Below are positions 24,235 to 34,500 of a stretch of DNA of 51,119 nt, piece by piece; position 1 is the stretch's first letter; every line of letters starts with the position of its first letter. The notes below the pieces were generated by a model. It did no database searches. It was not told the DNA's origin and worked only from the letters and a program-made list of their open reading frames with translations. The stretch lies in the NCBI GenBank assembly GCA_013043705.1, contig JABDNS010000063.1, forward strand, positions 1-51,119. The letters are read 5' to 3'. Origin of the DNA: Pseudomonadales bacterium (GTDB lineage: Bacteria; Pseudomonadota; Gammaproteobacteria; Pseudomonadales; UBA7434). The translations under genes and the position numbers were made by a program.

Positions 24235-25584
24235 ATGTCACTTGCGCTATATCTGTTAGGCAATGACCTGCGGTTACACGACAATCGAGCGCTTGCCCAC
24301 GCGTCGAAATACGATAGCCTGCTTATCGTTTATTGTGTAGACCCCCGATGGTTTGTTCCCAATCGTTTCGGACTTCCCTCAATAGGACCCCATCGCTGGC
24401 GTTTTATTAAAGAATCTCTCGCAGACCTGGCGAGCAGCTTGCAGAAGAAGAGCCAGCATTTATTTGTCGAGTACGGCACAGTTGCGGGGGTCGCGGAAAC
24501 CCTTATCCCTGATCTGCTGCCCGATGTACTGCTCACCAGTGACACGCACGGTTGGTACGAACGCAAAGGCCTCGAAGAAATTCAACAGCGCTTCCCAACG
24601 CTGCCCCTGATCTTTTCGAGCAATGCCACGCTATTTTCCTGTGATGGAACATCGTGGCTATCTAACGACCTACCAAACCAGTTTACGCCGTTTCGAAAAC
24701 GCGCAGAAACACAAGATGTACCGCATCCGCTGTCAGGGTCTAATAGCTTGCCACCGATGCCAAGCAAAAATCTGCGATCCAACCGTTGGAGCATTCCAGA
24801 TGCCAACGTACTACCACACTGGGCTGCCACATCCGGAGAATTCCAGACCCCTTTCACCGGTGGTGAAACATCAGCTGAAAACTACTTGAGAAGCTATTTT
24901 TCGAGTGAGCTTCCTCACTCATACAAAAGCACGCGTAACAAGCTAGATGGCTGGCATAACTCTAGCAAATGGTCGAGTTGGTTAGCGCAAGGCTGCCTCT
25001 CTCCGAGGCGAGTACACGGTGCGATACAGAACTACGAACATAAGCATGGCCCCAGCGACTCAACATATTGGTTGAAGTTCGAGTTGCTTTGGCGCGAATA
25101 TTTTCACTGGCTAGCCATAAAACTAGGCAAGGCACTTTTCAGTTTTCAGGGCACTGCCAAACACGCACCATTAACCAGCTTTTATCCGGAGCGTTATAAG
25201 CGCTGGTGCGTTGGTAATACGCCCTCGCCTTTGGTAAACGCGTGTATGCGTGAACTTTCCACGACAGGCTATATCAGCAACCGTGGCCGTCAGATCACCG
25301 CAAGTTACCTGGTTAATGAACTTGAAGTTGATTGGCGCTATGGCGCAGCCTGGTTTGAACATCAATTGATCGACTATGATGTGGGTTCAAACTGGGGTAA
25401 CTGGCAGTATATTGCCGGTGTCGGCGCGGACCCGCGCGGCGGTCGACACTTTAATCCAGACAAACAGCAGCGACAATTCGATCCCGATTATCGCTATGTA
25501 AAGCGTTGGCTTATACACGACTATGAATCGACTACACCAGCCCGTATCGATAGTATCGATGCTGCGGGCTGGCCGATCGACTGA
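24235..25584 (+). CDS. cryptochrome DASH / photolyase family flavoprotein
   Basis: A 449-residue protein of the photolyase/cryptochrome superfamily. The N-terminal antenna domain (about 1-130) starts LYLLGNDLRLHDNRAL, the hallmark of the family. The C-terminal FAD-binding domain contains WREYFHWLA, GYISNRGRQITASYL, DWRYGAAWFEHQLIDYD, and SNWGNWQYIAGVGADPRGGR, which is typical of the DASH class. DASH proteins repair cyclobutane dimers mainly in single-stranded DNA and may sense blue light. The ATG at 24235 is chosen because the longer frame from 24181 overlaps the preceding gene and adds no conserved residues. It is transcribed with the small membrane protein. Confidence 0.93.
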   Translation: MSLALYLLGNDLRLHDNRALAHASKYDSLLIVYCVDPRWFVPNRFGLPSIGPHRWRFIKESLADLASSLQKKSQHLFVEYGTVAGVAETLIPDLLPDVLLTSDTHGWYERKGLEEIQQRFPTLPLIFSSNATLFSCDGTSWLSNDLPNQFTPFRKRAETQDVPHPLSGSNSLPPMPSKNLRSNRWSIPDANVLPHWAATSGEFQTPFTGGETSAENYLRSYFSSELPHSYKSTRNKLDGWHNSSKWSSWLAQGCLSPRRVHGAIQNYEHKHGPSDSTYWLKFELLWREYFHWLAIKLGKALFSFQGTAKHAPLTSFYPERYKRWCVGNTPSPLVNACMRELSTTGYISNRGRQITASYLVNELEVDWRYGAAWFEHQLIDYDVGSNWGNWQYIAGVGADPRGGRHFNPDKQQRQFDPDYRYVKRWLIHDYESTTPARIDSIDAAGWPID

Positions 25585-25647
25585 AGCCCTCGCACAATCG
25601 CCAAACCTTTACGCTTATATTTTTGAGCCGCCGCTGTTCTAAACTAA

Positions 25648-26187
25648 TTAGACCGTTAGCAATAAAATCATTAAGGAGTAAAGCGCAAACAAAGAGGACC
25701 ATAGCTTGAAGCGCGCCGGAAAACTAATCACTAAAAGCATTAGCACAATGCCTACAGAGGGTACTAAGATTGAAGGGATTATTGGATTTTTATACATGAA
25801 TATATTGACATAGGGGCCTACTAAAAAATACAAAAGCATTGATAACGCCGACAATCGACCGAGACTCTGGCTTTCCTCCAACATGTCGAGGTTATTCTCT
25901 TCGGGTGACGGCAACGCCATCTCCGCAGCACCATAGACAAACGACGACCCGAAAACTAAAACAATAAAATCCAGAAACCGCCAATCATTTATTTCGCGCA
26001 AGCCCCATCCAACCCACCACAGTTGTAGTATGTATAGCAGTATACTGAATGCCCATATCGCCGAAGACCAGTGAAACACGACACGATCATGGGCGCGCGT
26101 TAGCATCGCAACTGCATGCAAAAGACGCGTTATCGCCAAGCCCAGAATTATTGACACTGCTATGAAAATATATTCATGTTGGGTCAT
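25648..26187 (-). CDS. hypothetical integral membrane protein
   Basis: A 179-residue protein with about five transmembrane helices, roughly 5-28, 42-64, 70-90, 115-135 and 140-175. The second helix region contains LQLWWVGWGL, and an acidic loop EENNLDMLEES lies near 95-105. The start MTQHEYIFIAVSIILGLAITRLL resembles the N-terminus of a widespread but uncharacterised small membrane family. No catalytic motif is visible. It converges on the cryptochrome gene and is divergent from ybiT. Confidence 0.65.
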   Translation of the reverse strand: MTQHEYIFIAVSIILGLAITRLLHAVAMLTRAHDRVVFHWSSAIWAFSILLYILQLWWVGWGLREINDWRFLDFIVLVFGSSFVYGAAEMALPSPEENNLDMLEESQSLGRLSALSMLLYFLVGPYVNIFMYKNPIIPSILVPSVGIVLMLLVISFPARFKLWSSLFALYSLMILLLTV

Positions 26188-26543
26188 TTTTTACTCCTGG
26201 CAAAGCCAGTGCGGTACGCACTACTATGTGAAACTTATATACCAGCACCACGTAAGTAAAAGCGTCTGCGGTTCTTATCCAGAGACCAGCTACTCCAAGG
26301 GCTATATCAACCGGGAATCACTCAATTTGTAACTGTTTTACTTGCCAGCCCAGCTTAGACTGTTTAGATTGCCGGCTTCTCACGGCCAGTGCTGGAAGAG
26401 TGGCTGAATTGGGAGATGCATCAGCTTCACTGGCAAACAGCGAGCGCCAACAAGCGGCACTCCAGGTATTCTACCCTCCTTTCAAACGGGCGCCACTAAT
26501 TTCAATGGCGCCACTTGTTTAAGCAATTTAACAGAGACAAACA
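26188..26543. other. intergenic region upstream of ybiT
   Basis: 356 bases between two divergent genes, containing no convincing protein gene. The last 60 bases carry a GGCGCCA/TGGCGCC hairpin. A stretch near 26391-26420 superficially resembles the start of a tRNA but does not fold into one. Promoters of both flanking genes must lie here; I do not see a clear consensus. Confidence 0.5.
26489..26512 (+). promoter_or_regulatory. leader hairpin before ybiT
   Basis: A perfect 7-base stem, GGCGCCA / TGGCGCC, with a 10-base loop ends 31 bases before the TTG start of ybiT and is followed by ACTTGTTT. It could be an attenuator or terminator-like leader, or simply an operator palindrome. The position in the probable 5' leader is seen; the function is inferred. 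Confidence 0.4.
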
Positions 26544-28151
26544 TTGATAACTTCTGCAAACATTACGATGCAATTTGGCGCCAAACCATTATTTGAGAAC
26601 ATTTCCGTCAAATTTGGAAACGGCAATCGCTATGGATTAATCGGCGCCAATGGCTGTGGAAAATCGACATTCCTGAAAATTCTGGATGGCAGCCTGAAAC
26701 CTTCATCCGGCAACATTTCGATTACACCGAATGAACGCATCGGTAAATTGAGCCAGGATCAATATGCCTTCGAGTCAATGACCGTTGTCGATACGGTAAT
26801 TAACGGGCACGAAGCATTATGGAGTATCAAGCAGGAGCGAGACCGGATATATAGTCTGCCTGAAATGTCCGAAGCCGAGGGCATGAAAGTCGCTGAACTG
26901 GAAATCCAGTTTGCTGAATTGGATGGCTATAGCGCAGAAAGCCGCGCGGAAGAAATACTATTGGGCGCCGGCATTGAACAGGGATTGCATTACCGGCCGA
27001 TGAGTGAGGTGGCTCCCGGACGAAAGCTTCGCGTGTTGCTGGCGCAAGCTCTGTTCTCCGACCCGGATATCTTGCTGCTAGACGAACCCACGAATAACCT
27101 GGATATCGATACCATTCGATGGTTGGAAGACACGCTCAACCAACGCAGCAGTACTATGATAATCGTGTCGCATGATCGCCATTTTTTGAATGCTGTGTGC
27201 ACCCATATGGCAGATATCGATTACGGAGATATACGCATTTATCCGGGCAACTACGATGACTTTATGTTGGCATCTACCGCGGTTCAGGAGCGTTTGCAAT
27301 CCGAAAATTCGAAAAAGAAAACCCAAATTGCAGAGCTACAGCAATTCGTAAGCCGATTCTCTGCAAATGCGTCCAAAGCCAAACAAGCTACGTCTCGCGC
27401 GAGGAAAATCGAAAAAATACAACTCGATGATATAAAGCCCTCTAGCCGCAAAACACCTTTCATCCGCTTCCAGCAAGGTAGCAAATTGCATCGCCAGGCC
27501 ATCACTGTGGAAAAGCTAGGCCATGCATTTGATGGCGATGAATTGTTTAGCGGTGGTAACTTTATATTGGAAGCCGGCACACGATTGGCTATTATTGGTG
27601 ACAACGGCGTAGGAAAAACTACCCTGCTGCGCTGTTTGGTTGGCGAAATTGAGCCTACCCAAGGTAAATTTCAATGGGCAGAAAATGCCAGCTTGGCTTA
27701 TTGCCCGCAGGATAGCGCGCATGAATTTGCCAGCGACTTGAATCTATTCGACTGGATGAGCCAATGGCGAAAACCCAAGCACGACGATCAAATTGTTAGA
27801 GCGACACTGGGCCGATTATTATTTTCCTCCGAAGATTTTTCGAAGAAAGTAAATGTTTGTTCCGGCGGTGAGAAGAATCGGCTGCTTTTTGGCAAGATTA
27901 TGATGAGCGATGCCAACGTAATTATTCTTGACGAACCTACTAATCATTTAGACATGGAATGTATTGAAGCGCTCAATTTGGCGCTGGAACATTTCCCAGG
28001 CACGCTAATATTTGTTAGTCACGACCGTGAATTTGTTTCTTCGCTAGCAACACGAATAGTAGAAATAAAAAACCATCGGCTTATTGACTTTCAAGGCAAC
28101 TACGATGAGTTTCTGGCTCAACAGTTGCTGGAAGAAAAACAACGCGCATAA
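26544..28151 (+). CDS. ybiT: ABC-F family ATPase YbiT
   Basis: A 535-residue protein with two ABC ATPase domains and no membrane part. Walker A motifs are GANGCGKST (about 34-42) and GDNGVGKTT (about 352-360); Walker B motifs are [11 protein letters not shown] (near 178) and [11 protein letters not shown] (near 461). The second signature is CSGGEKNR. The linker (about 242-315) includes [21 protein letters not shown], cut here to its core [12 protein letters not shown], as in E. coli YbiT. ABC-F proteins of this type bind the ribosomal E site and modulate stalled or idle translation. The start is TTG, preceded by a weak AGAGA, and homology supports it. The gene abuts the oxidase gene with no gap. 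Confidence 0.95.
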   Translation: MITSANITMQFGAKPLFENISVKFGNGNRYGLIGANGCGKSTFLKILDGSLKPSSGNISITPNERIGKLSQDQYAFESMTVVDTVINGHEALWSIKQERDRIYSLPEMSEAEGMKVAELEIQFAELDGYSAESRAEEILLGAGIEQGLHYRPMSEVAPGRKLRVLLAQALFSDPDILLLDEPTNNLDIDTIRWLEDTLNQRSSTMIIVSHDRHFLNAVCTHMADIDYGDIRIYPGNYDDFMLASTAVQERLQSENSKKKTQIAELQQFVSRFSANASKAKQATSRARKIEKIQLDDIKPSSRKTPFIRFQQGSKLHRQAITVEKLGHAFDGDELFSGGNFILEAGTRLAIIGDNGVGKTTLLRCLVGEIEPTQGKFQWAENASLAYCPQDSAHEFASDLNLFDWMSQWRKPKHDDQIVRATLGRLLFSSEDFSKKVNVCSGGEKNRLLFGKIMMSDANVIILDEPTNHLDMECIEALNLALEHFPGTLIFVSHDREFVSSLATRIVEIKNHRLIDFQGNYDEFLAQQLLEEKQRA

Positions 28152-29447
28152 ATGCCAGCCACCCGGAAAAAAATCGGATGGGCTAACTGGTCTGGCAACG
28201 AATCGGCACCCAGCGCTCGCGTTCTGCAGCCTCAAAACGAAGATGAACTGAGGCTAGCTCTGTTAACTGCCGTCCAACCAATCCGCGTTGTGGGCTCGGG
28301 CCATTCTTTCACGCCCATTGTTTCAACTTCGGGTACCATCATTAACCTCGACCAAATGGGCGGTGTCGTCTCAACAAACCCCGCCGCCAATGCTGCGACG
28401 CTACGCGCAGGCGGGCGACTGAAAGACCTCTCTGTTGAGCTTGATTCAATCAATCTGGCGTTTCGAAACCTGGGTGATATCAATGTCCAGTCCTTTGCGG
28501 GTGCAGCCGCAACAGCCACCCACGGTACGGGGCAATCATTGGGCTGCCTTGCGAGTGAAATCACTGCGGTTCGGCTCATGCTAGCCAACGGTAACATTGT
28601 AGAGGGCACACTAGAAGACAACCCCGATTTGGTAAAGGCCGCGCAGGTCTCACTGGGCGCGCTGGGCGTTATGCTGGAGGCAACCGTTCGCGTATGCCCT
28701 GCGTTCAATCTTCATCGCCGTACCTGGGCAGAACCGATCGATGCGATTCTTGACGCGGCACTTGTGAGGTGGAATACACACAGAAATTTTGAGTTTTTCT
28801 ATATCCCTTTTTCAGGCTACGGCATCAACATTGCACACGACCAGACCGATGCATCAGCCACCGAGCGACCACCGAGCGAAGACGAGGCTGGTCTTGCAAT
28901 GATCCGCTCAGTACGCAACAAGTTTAAGTGGAGTACATTATTACGGCGCAAGTTGCTCGCCACCGGCCTGAAGCGCATGACGGCAGAAAATGTTGTAGGC
29001 CCAAGTGCCAAGCTGCTGGCTTCAACGCGCAGCACTCGCTTCAACGAAATGGAATACCATTTGCCAGTAGAGTCTGGACTAGACGTTTTTCGCGAGGTCG
29101 TGTCTTATATTGAAGCTAAACGTCGCGATGTCTTTTTCCCTATTGAAGTACGCAAGACAGCAGCTGACGAAGGCTGGCTAAGTCCGTTCCAAAACGCACC
29201 ACGCATTTCGATTGCCGTGCATACCGCCGCGGAAGATTCTTACGACTGGCTCTTTGACGGTATTGAGCCCATTTTCAAAGCGGCTGGCGGACGCCCGCAC
29301 TGGGGCAAGCTACATTCACTGGGGCATAACGATTTTCTGGCGCTTTATCCTGATTTTCAAAAGTTTATTGGCCTGCGCAAGCAGCTTGACCCGGATGGCG
29401 TGTTCATGACGCCCGCGATCGCGCGTTACTGGGAAGAAGGCCAATGA
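28152..29447 (+). CDS. FAD-linked lactone/alditol oxidase-like protein (ALO family)
   Basis: A 431-residue flavoprotein of the vanillyl-alcohol-oxidase fold, in the D-arabinono-1,4-lactone oxidase group. The N-terminal FAD domain has VVGSGHSFTP with H51 as the likely covalent flavin site, and GAAATATHGTG near 116-126. The C-terminal part ends with GGRPHWGKLHS, a signature of the ALO family. Relatives oxidise sugar lactones (L-gulono-, D-arabinono-) or alditols with O2. The ATG follows the ybiT stop directly (TAA ATG) and the end overlaps the PLP enzyme gene by 4 bases, so the three genes appear co-transcribed. The substrate cannot be read from sequence. Confidence 0.88.
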   Translation: MPATRKKIGWANWSGNESAPSARVLQPQNEDELRLALLTAVQPIRVVGSGHSFTPIVSTSGTIINLDQMGGVVSTNPAANAATLRAGGRLKDLSVELDSINLAFRNLGDINVQSFAGAAATATHGTGQSLGCLASEITAVRLMLANGNIVEGTLEDNPDLVKAAQVSLGALGVMLEATVRVCPAFNLHRRTWAEPIDAILDAALVRWNTHRNFEFFYIPFSGYGINIAHDQTDASATERPPSEDEAGLAMIRSVRNKFKWSTLLRRKLLATGLKRMTAENVVGPSAKLLASTRSTRFNEMEYHLPVESGLDVFREVVSYIEAKRRDVFFPIEVRKTAADEGWLSPFQNAPRISIAVHTAAEDSYDWLFDGIEPIFKAAGGRPHWGKLHSLGHNDFLALYPDFQKFIGLRKQLDPDGVFMTPAIARYWEEGQ

Positions 29448-30628
29448 CATCGCAGGCAGCTTACTTCGAAGGACTGGATAGCGCATTGAAATCTGCCGGT
29501 ATTTATCAGCCCGTATTGCTGCTTGATGTCGACCGGCTCAACCAAAACATTCAAACACTGCTCAGCCACCTGCCCACCGGCATGGCTTATCGCATCGTAA
29601 CCAAGTCACTGCCCGTTCCAAATCTACTTGCACATATTCGCAAAAAAACAGGCACCGAACGGCTAATGACTTTCAATTTGCCCATGCTGCTGGGCCTTGC
29701 GCAGGAAATGCCTGGCGCCAAGCAATTACTTGGCAAACCGCTGCCAGCCAAGGCCTGCCATGATTTTCTTAAGCAAGCACCTGTTGATGCAGCCAAAAAC
29801 GTGTCTTGGCTTATCGACACGCCAGAACGACTGCATGCCTACGACAACGTCGCGAAAGACGCGGGAGTACCGGTTAATATTGTAATAGAGCTCGATGTGG
29901 GCCTGCACCGCGGTGGCTTTGCGCCTGGTAGCGAATTACATAACGCGTTTAGCCAGCTTCGCGAAAACAATAGGCTAACTTTCCAGGGCTTTATGGGCTA
30001 TGAGCCGCACCTGGCTTCCGTTCCAAAAGCGCTCGGATGGAGGGCCCGTGCCACAAAAAGGGCCTGGGGGACTTACCAGCAAGCGATTGCATTGGCGCAC
30101 AATTTTTTTAGCGAATCGCATATGGCATCAATAATTCGCAATACGGCGGGCAGCCCGACTTATCGCTTATACAAAAACACGGACATTGCTAATGAAGTAT
30201 CGGTAGGGTCAGCCTTGGTTAAACCCACCGGCTTTGACACCGAGCTGCTCAAGCCCTACGTGCCAGCGAGCTTTATAGCCACACCAGTTTTGAAATCGGT
30301 TGGCGCAATGAGACTGCCCGAATTAACAATGGCCAGCTGTGCAGGCCGGCTACTCTCGCCGGGCTCCGCACAATCATTTTTTATTCATGGTGGAAAGTGG
30401 ATGGCAGATCCGGTGCATCCGCCGGGTCTTCGCTACAACAAAATTGTTGGGCGCTCGTCGAACCAGGAAATGCTAAACGGCCCAAAATGCGTTAATTTAG
30501 TTCCAGACGATTTCGTATTCCTGCGGCCACAACAAAGCGAAGCGGTATTCCTGCAATTCGGTGACCTTGCTGTTATACAGCACGGCGAAGTCATTGGCCG
30601 CTGGCCAACTTTCCCCGTGAGTACCTGA
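29444..30628 (+). CDS. fold-type III PLP enzyme (D-serine dehydratase/D-threonine aldolase-like)
   Basis: A 394-residue protein with an N-terminal alanine-racemase-like barrel. PVLLLDVDRLNQNI opens the barrel, and K54 in RIVTKSLPVPN is the probable PLP lysine. The segment IELDVGLHRGGF (near 148) and NTAGSPTY (near 235) agree with the group that includes DSD1-type D-serine dehydratases and low-specificity D-threonine aldolases. The C-terminal beta domain has IQHGEVIGRWP. The HxC zinc pair of DSD1 is not obvious. The start overlaps the oxidase stop (ATGA), so translation is coupled and a joint pathway is likely. Substrate unknown; a D-amino acid or hydroxy amino acid is the first guess. Confidence 0.82.
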   Translation: MTSQAAYFEGLDSALKSAGIYQPVLLLDVDRLNQNIQTLLSHLPTGMAYRIVTKSLPVPNLLAHIRKKTGTERLMTFNLPMLLGLAQEMPGAKQLLGKPLPAKACHDFLKQAPVDAAKNVSWLIDTPERLHAYDNVAKDAGVPVNIVIELDVGLHRGGFAPGSELHNAFSQLRENNRLTFQGFMGYEPHLASVPKALGWRARATKRAWGTYQQAIALAHNFFSESHMASIIRNTAGSPTYRLYKNTDIANEVSVGSALVKPTGFDTELLKPYVPASFIATPVLKSVGAMRLPELTMASCAGRLLSPGSAQSFFIHGGKWMADPVHPPGLRYNKIVGRSSNQEMLNGPKCVNLVPDDFVFLRPQQSEAVFLQFGDLAVIQHGEVIGRWPTFPVST

Positions 30629-30651
30629 ATAGCCACGACGCCATGTTCGAA

Positions 30652-30672
30652 TTTATGCGCACCACGCGTAAA
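30652..30672. terminator. bidirectional terminator between convergent genes
   Basis: TTTATGCG, five-base loop, CGCGTAAA: an 8-pair stem with one G-T pair, lying 24 bases after the PLP enzyme stop and 18 bases after the opposing epimerase gene's stop. AT-rich stretches flank both sides (AATTTA and TAAAATAAA), which suits termination in both directions. Confidence 0.45.
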
Positions 30673-30690
30673 ATAAACCATCCACGAGTG

Positions 30691-31578
30691 CTATAAAATA
30701 CTTAAAAGCGCCTTATCGAGTGACTTGTATTGAAACTGGTACCCCGCACCAACAACTTTTTCAGGCAACACTCTCTTACCCGACAACAGCAACTCTTCAC
30801 CCATTTGGCCCATCAATAATTTAATGATAAAACCTGGCATAGGTAATAACGTTGGTCTATTTAAAACAGCTCCCAACGTTTTGGTAAATTCTTTATTTTT
30901 AACCGGGTTTGGCGCGGTGCCATTAACAGGCCCTTTCAGTTGTTTATTCTCTATGCAGTAAACAATAATATTTATCAAATCTGCTAGATGTATCCACGGC
31001 ATCCATTGCTCGCCATTGCCAATCTTTCCACCTAATCCAAACCGAAAGGGAAGCAGCATTCTCTGTAACGCGCCTCCGCTCTTGCCTAGAACAATGCCGG
31101 TGCGCAATAAACAGGTTCTAATCCCCATCGACTCAGCCTGCAACGCCTGCTCTTCCCACTGTTTGCAAAGTCGACTAGAAAAACTATCATCACCTGCCGC
31201 GCCTTCACTTATCGGCTCATCGCTGGCAGCCACTCCGTAGTAGCCAATCGCTGAACCACTTATCAGTAGCTCGGGCTTTGTCTCAGCCCTTCCGATATGC
31301 TCAAGCAGTGACTTAGTAATTTCAACCCTACTGTTTATGATGCGTTCTTTTTGACGTTGCGTCCAACGCTTGTTCGCAATTGGCTCACCCGCAAGATTAA
31401 CAACGACATCGTAGTAAGCATTTTGCCCCGGCTGCTCCAGCCTTGTAATGGTTTTAACCCGTCCATTGCCAGGATCTTCAAACCTGCTAAGCACTACAAC
31501 ATCGTGCTCAAGATCTAACAAATAAGAGCACAGCGCAGAGCCAATGAACCCGGTACCTCCAGTAATAAGTATATTCAT
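30691..31578 (-). CDS. TIGR01777 family epimerase (YfcH-like, SDR fold)
   Basis: A 295-residue extended-SDR-type protein. GGTGFIGS is at residues 7-14, the NLAGEPIANKRW segment near 66-77 and SGSAIGYYG near 106-114 are typical of TIGR01777, and the C-terminal DUF1731-like tail ends GYQFQYKSLDKAL. E. coli YfcH belongs to the same family; its in vivo substrate is not established, though the related cell-division inhibitor SulA/epimerase annotation is common. The gene starts 3 bases after the NAD-glutamate dehydrogenase stop (TAA AGA ATG), so it is co-transcribed with it. Confidence 0.9.
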   Translation of the reverse strand: MNILITGGTGFIGSALCSYLLDLEHDVVVLSRFEDPGNGRVKTITRLEQPGQNAYYDVVVNLAGEPIANKRWTQRQKERIINSRVEITKSLLEHIGRAETKPELLISGSAIGYYGVAASDEPISEGAAGDDSFSSRLCKQWEEQALQAESMGIRTCLLRTGIVLGKSGGALQRMLLPFRFGLGGKIGNGEQWMPWIHLADLINIIVYCIENKQLKGPVNGTAPNPVKNKEFTKTLGAVLNRPTLLPMPGFIIKLLMGQMGEELLLSGKRVLPEKVVGAGYQFQYKSLDKALLSIL

Positions 31579-31581
31579 TCT

Positions 31582-34500
31582 TTAACCCATATTCGCTTGC
31601 GCCAATGCTGCCAGCTCACGTATCGCCACAGCATACAGGGCGAGGTCCTGCTCACCACCACGTTGCAATTCTTTTTGCAGTGAGCGCCAGCGGCGTAATG
31701 CAACCTCGTTGCTTACCAGCCACTGATCCATAGCCGACTCTATATTGCTCGTTTTATTAGCCTTGCTCTCAACCAAACACCGACACAAAGATCGTGTTTG
31801 AGCGTCAAGCTCATCGAGGAAAGACTCACGCGCCATTTGGTGCCACTGGCTATGCGCATCAATAAGACTTATCTGCTCGCGAAAGGCACCCAGATCAAGC
31901 GCTTCGGCAAAAAGGATAAATGCATGAAACGCTTTTTCGAAAGTGACTTTTGCAGCGTGGGTAATTTCTACAAGATCCAGCGCAAAGTAGCTGATGCCTA
32001 GCGTAGTAGTGCGCTTGACTAACTTTTCTGGCACAGTATGTTCAGATAATTCGCTCTCTATTGATTGCATTCCACTAGGCACGCCATCGGGAAAATACTT
32101 TGGTAGTAATTTCTCGAGATTACCTATTCCCTTTTTATAGCGAGCTATACTTGCATCAAAGTCCTGCTTTTTAATTTGAAGCTTAAGCAGCCAGCGTACA
32201 GCGTGCTGCGCCAGACGTATAAGTTCCTGAAGCATAGTAAGTTGTAGCGCAGTAGGCGCTGTGTTGTCTAGCTGTTCAATTGCCTGCCATACCTGGCGTA
32301 GCTCGAAAATATCTCGCGCCATTACAAAAGCTGCAATAACCTCTTCCATACTCGCGCCAGTAAAATCCTGGGTGCGCCACACAAAGGTAATGCCTAAAGT
32401 ATTCACAACTTCGTTCGCAAGTTGGGTTGCTATTATTTCGCGGCGCAGTTGGTGCCCATAAATTTCTTTACCAAACCGCTTGTGCAAATAAGGCGGGAAC
32501 GCCGTCTCTATAATCTGCACCATAAACGGATCGCTAGTAACCCAGGTATCTACGAGCCGCTCTTTCAGGTCTGCCTTGGCGTAGGACATTAGCACCGACA
32601 ACTCGGGACGCGTTAAGCCAAGACCTTTTTTGCTGCGCTTGCTTAGCGCTTCCTCACTCGGCAAAAATTCAAGCTTCCGATTCAGTTTTCCCTGCTTTAC
32701 ATAGTCATTTATTAATCGCCGATACTCGCCCATAGTTTTGACAGAAGAGGCTTCAGCAATACTTATAGCCTGGGTTTGTCGGTAGCTGTTGGTAAGCACC
32801 AGTTCCGCGACCTCCTCTGTCATAGAAGACATAATGCGGTTACGCTGTTTAACAGTTAGCCGCTCCTCAGCTACCAAGCTGTTCAACAGTATTTTGATAT
32901 TCACTTCATGGTCTGAGCAGTCAACGCCGGCGGCATTGTCGATAAAATCGGTATTAATCGCACCGCCATTGTTCGCAAACTCAATACGTCCGAGCTGTGT
33001 CACGCCAAGATTGCCGCCCTCACCAACTACCTTCGCGCGGACTTCTTTACCGTTCACCCTTACCGAATCATTGGCGCGGTCGCCTACATCCTCGTCAGAC
33101 TCAGAAGTTGCTTTGATGTAAGTGCCAATACCACCATTCCAGATAAGGTCAACAGGAGCTTTTAATATCGCCTGCAATAATTCGTTGGGCGTTAAGCGAC
33201 CAGCATCGATGTCGAAGACTTTTTTCATCTCAGCAGTTATTGTGATTGACTTGGCCGTACGCAGAAACACACCTCCACCCCTGGATATAAGACGCTTATC
33301 GTATTCCGACCAACCCGAATCAGGAGCCAGAAATAGTCTTTGGCGCTCTTTAAAACTAACTTCGGGATTGGGGTTCGGATCAATGAAAATATGCATGTGA
33401 TTAAAAGCAGCTAATAATTTGATATGCTCCGAAAGTAACATGCCATTGCCGAACACATCGCCGCCCATATCCCCAATACCAGCGACGGTAAAATCTTCTT
33501 GCTGTATGTTAAGGCTGCGCTCGCGAAAGTGGCGTTGCACGGAAACCCAGGCGCCACGTGCCGTTATTCCCATACCTTTATGGTCATAACCCTGGCTGCC
33601 CCCGGAAGCAAAAGCGTCTCCCAGCCAAAAACCATAATCTGCAGCAAGGCCATTCGATATATCAGAGAATGTCGCAGTGCCCTTGTCAGCAGCCACCACC
33701 AGGTAGACATCATCGTCATCATGCCTTACCAATTGCTTGGGAGAGACCACCTTTTCAGATTGTAGATTGTCAGTGATGTCTAGCAGCCCGCGGATAAATA
33801 CCTTATAGCTACTAATTCCTTCTTTGATAAATGCGCTGCGATCGGCAATTGCGCTAGCGCGCCGCGATATAAACCCGCCTTTCGCACCTACCGGTACGAT
33901 TACCGCATTTTTTACCTGCTGCGCCTTAACCAGGCCAAGAATTTCGGTGCGGTAATCTTCAACCCGGTCTGACCATCGCAAGCCTCCGCGCGCCACTTTA
34001 CCACCACGCAAGTGCACGCCTTCTACTTGCTCGGAGTAAACAAATATTTCGAACATTGGAACCGGTAGTGGAACCGCCGGAATAAGCCCAGGCCTAAACT
34101 TGAAAGACATATACGGCTTGGTCTCACCCTGCGAGCTAATTTGGAAATAGTTGGTTCGTAACATCGCTTTGCACAACTCCAGATAACGCCTTAAAACCAG
34201 GTCTTCAGAAAGGCTTTCAACTTGTTCGAGCAGACTCATGCATTGCTTTTCTATTTTTTCAAGTTGGATCTCTCGCTGGGTAATAGAAATTTTTAGATCA
34301 GGGTTAAACTTGATGCTGAAATATTCAAGAATGAGCAACAAATAAGGAATGTTGTTAAGGAAAGTATCGGTAATAAAATCACGACTTAGTAAAAGCCTGA
34401 GCTGCTTCAAATAGCGTGCGCAAGCGCGAACCAGCATAACTTGTCGCCAGTCCATAGCAGCAGCCAAAACAAGGCGATTAAAACAATCATTGCCGGCGGT

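Noticed and set aside
26391-26480. tRNA-like stretch (GGAAGAGTGGCTGAATTGG)
   Set aside because: No matching acceptor arm, no T-loop GTTCGAATC and no anticodon arm can be folded from the following bases.
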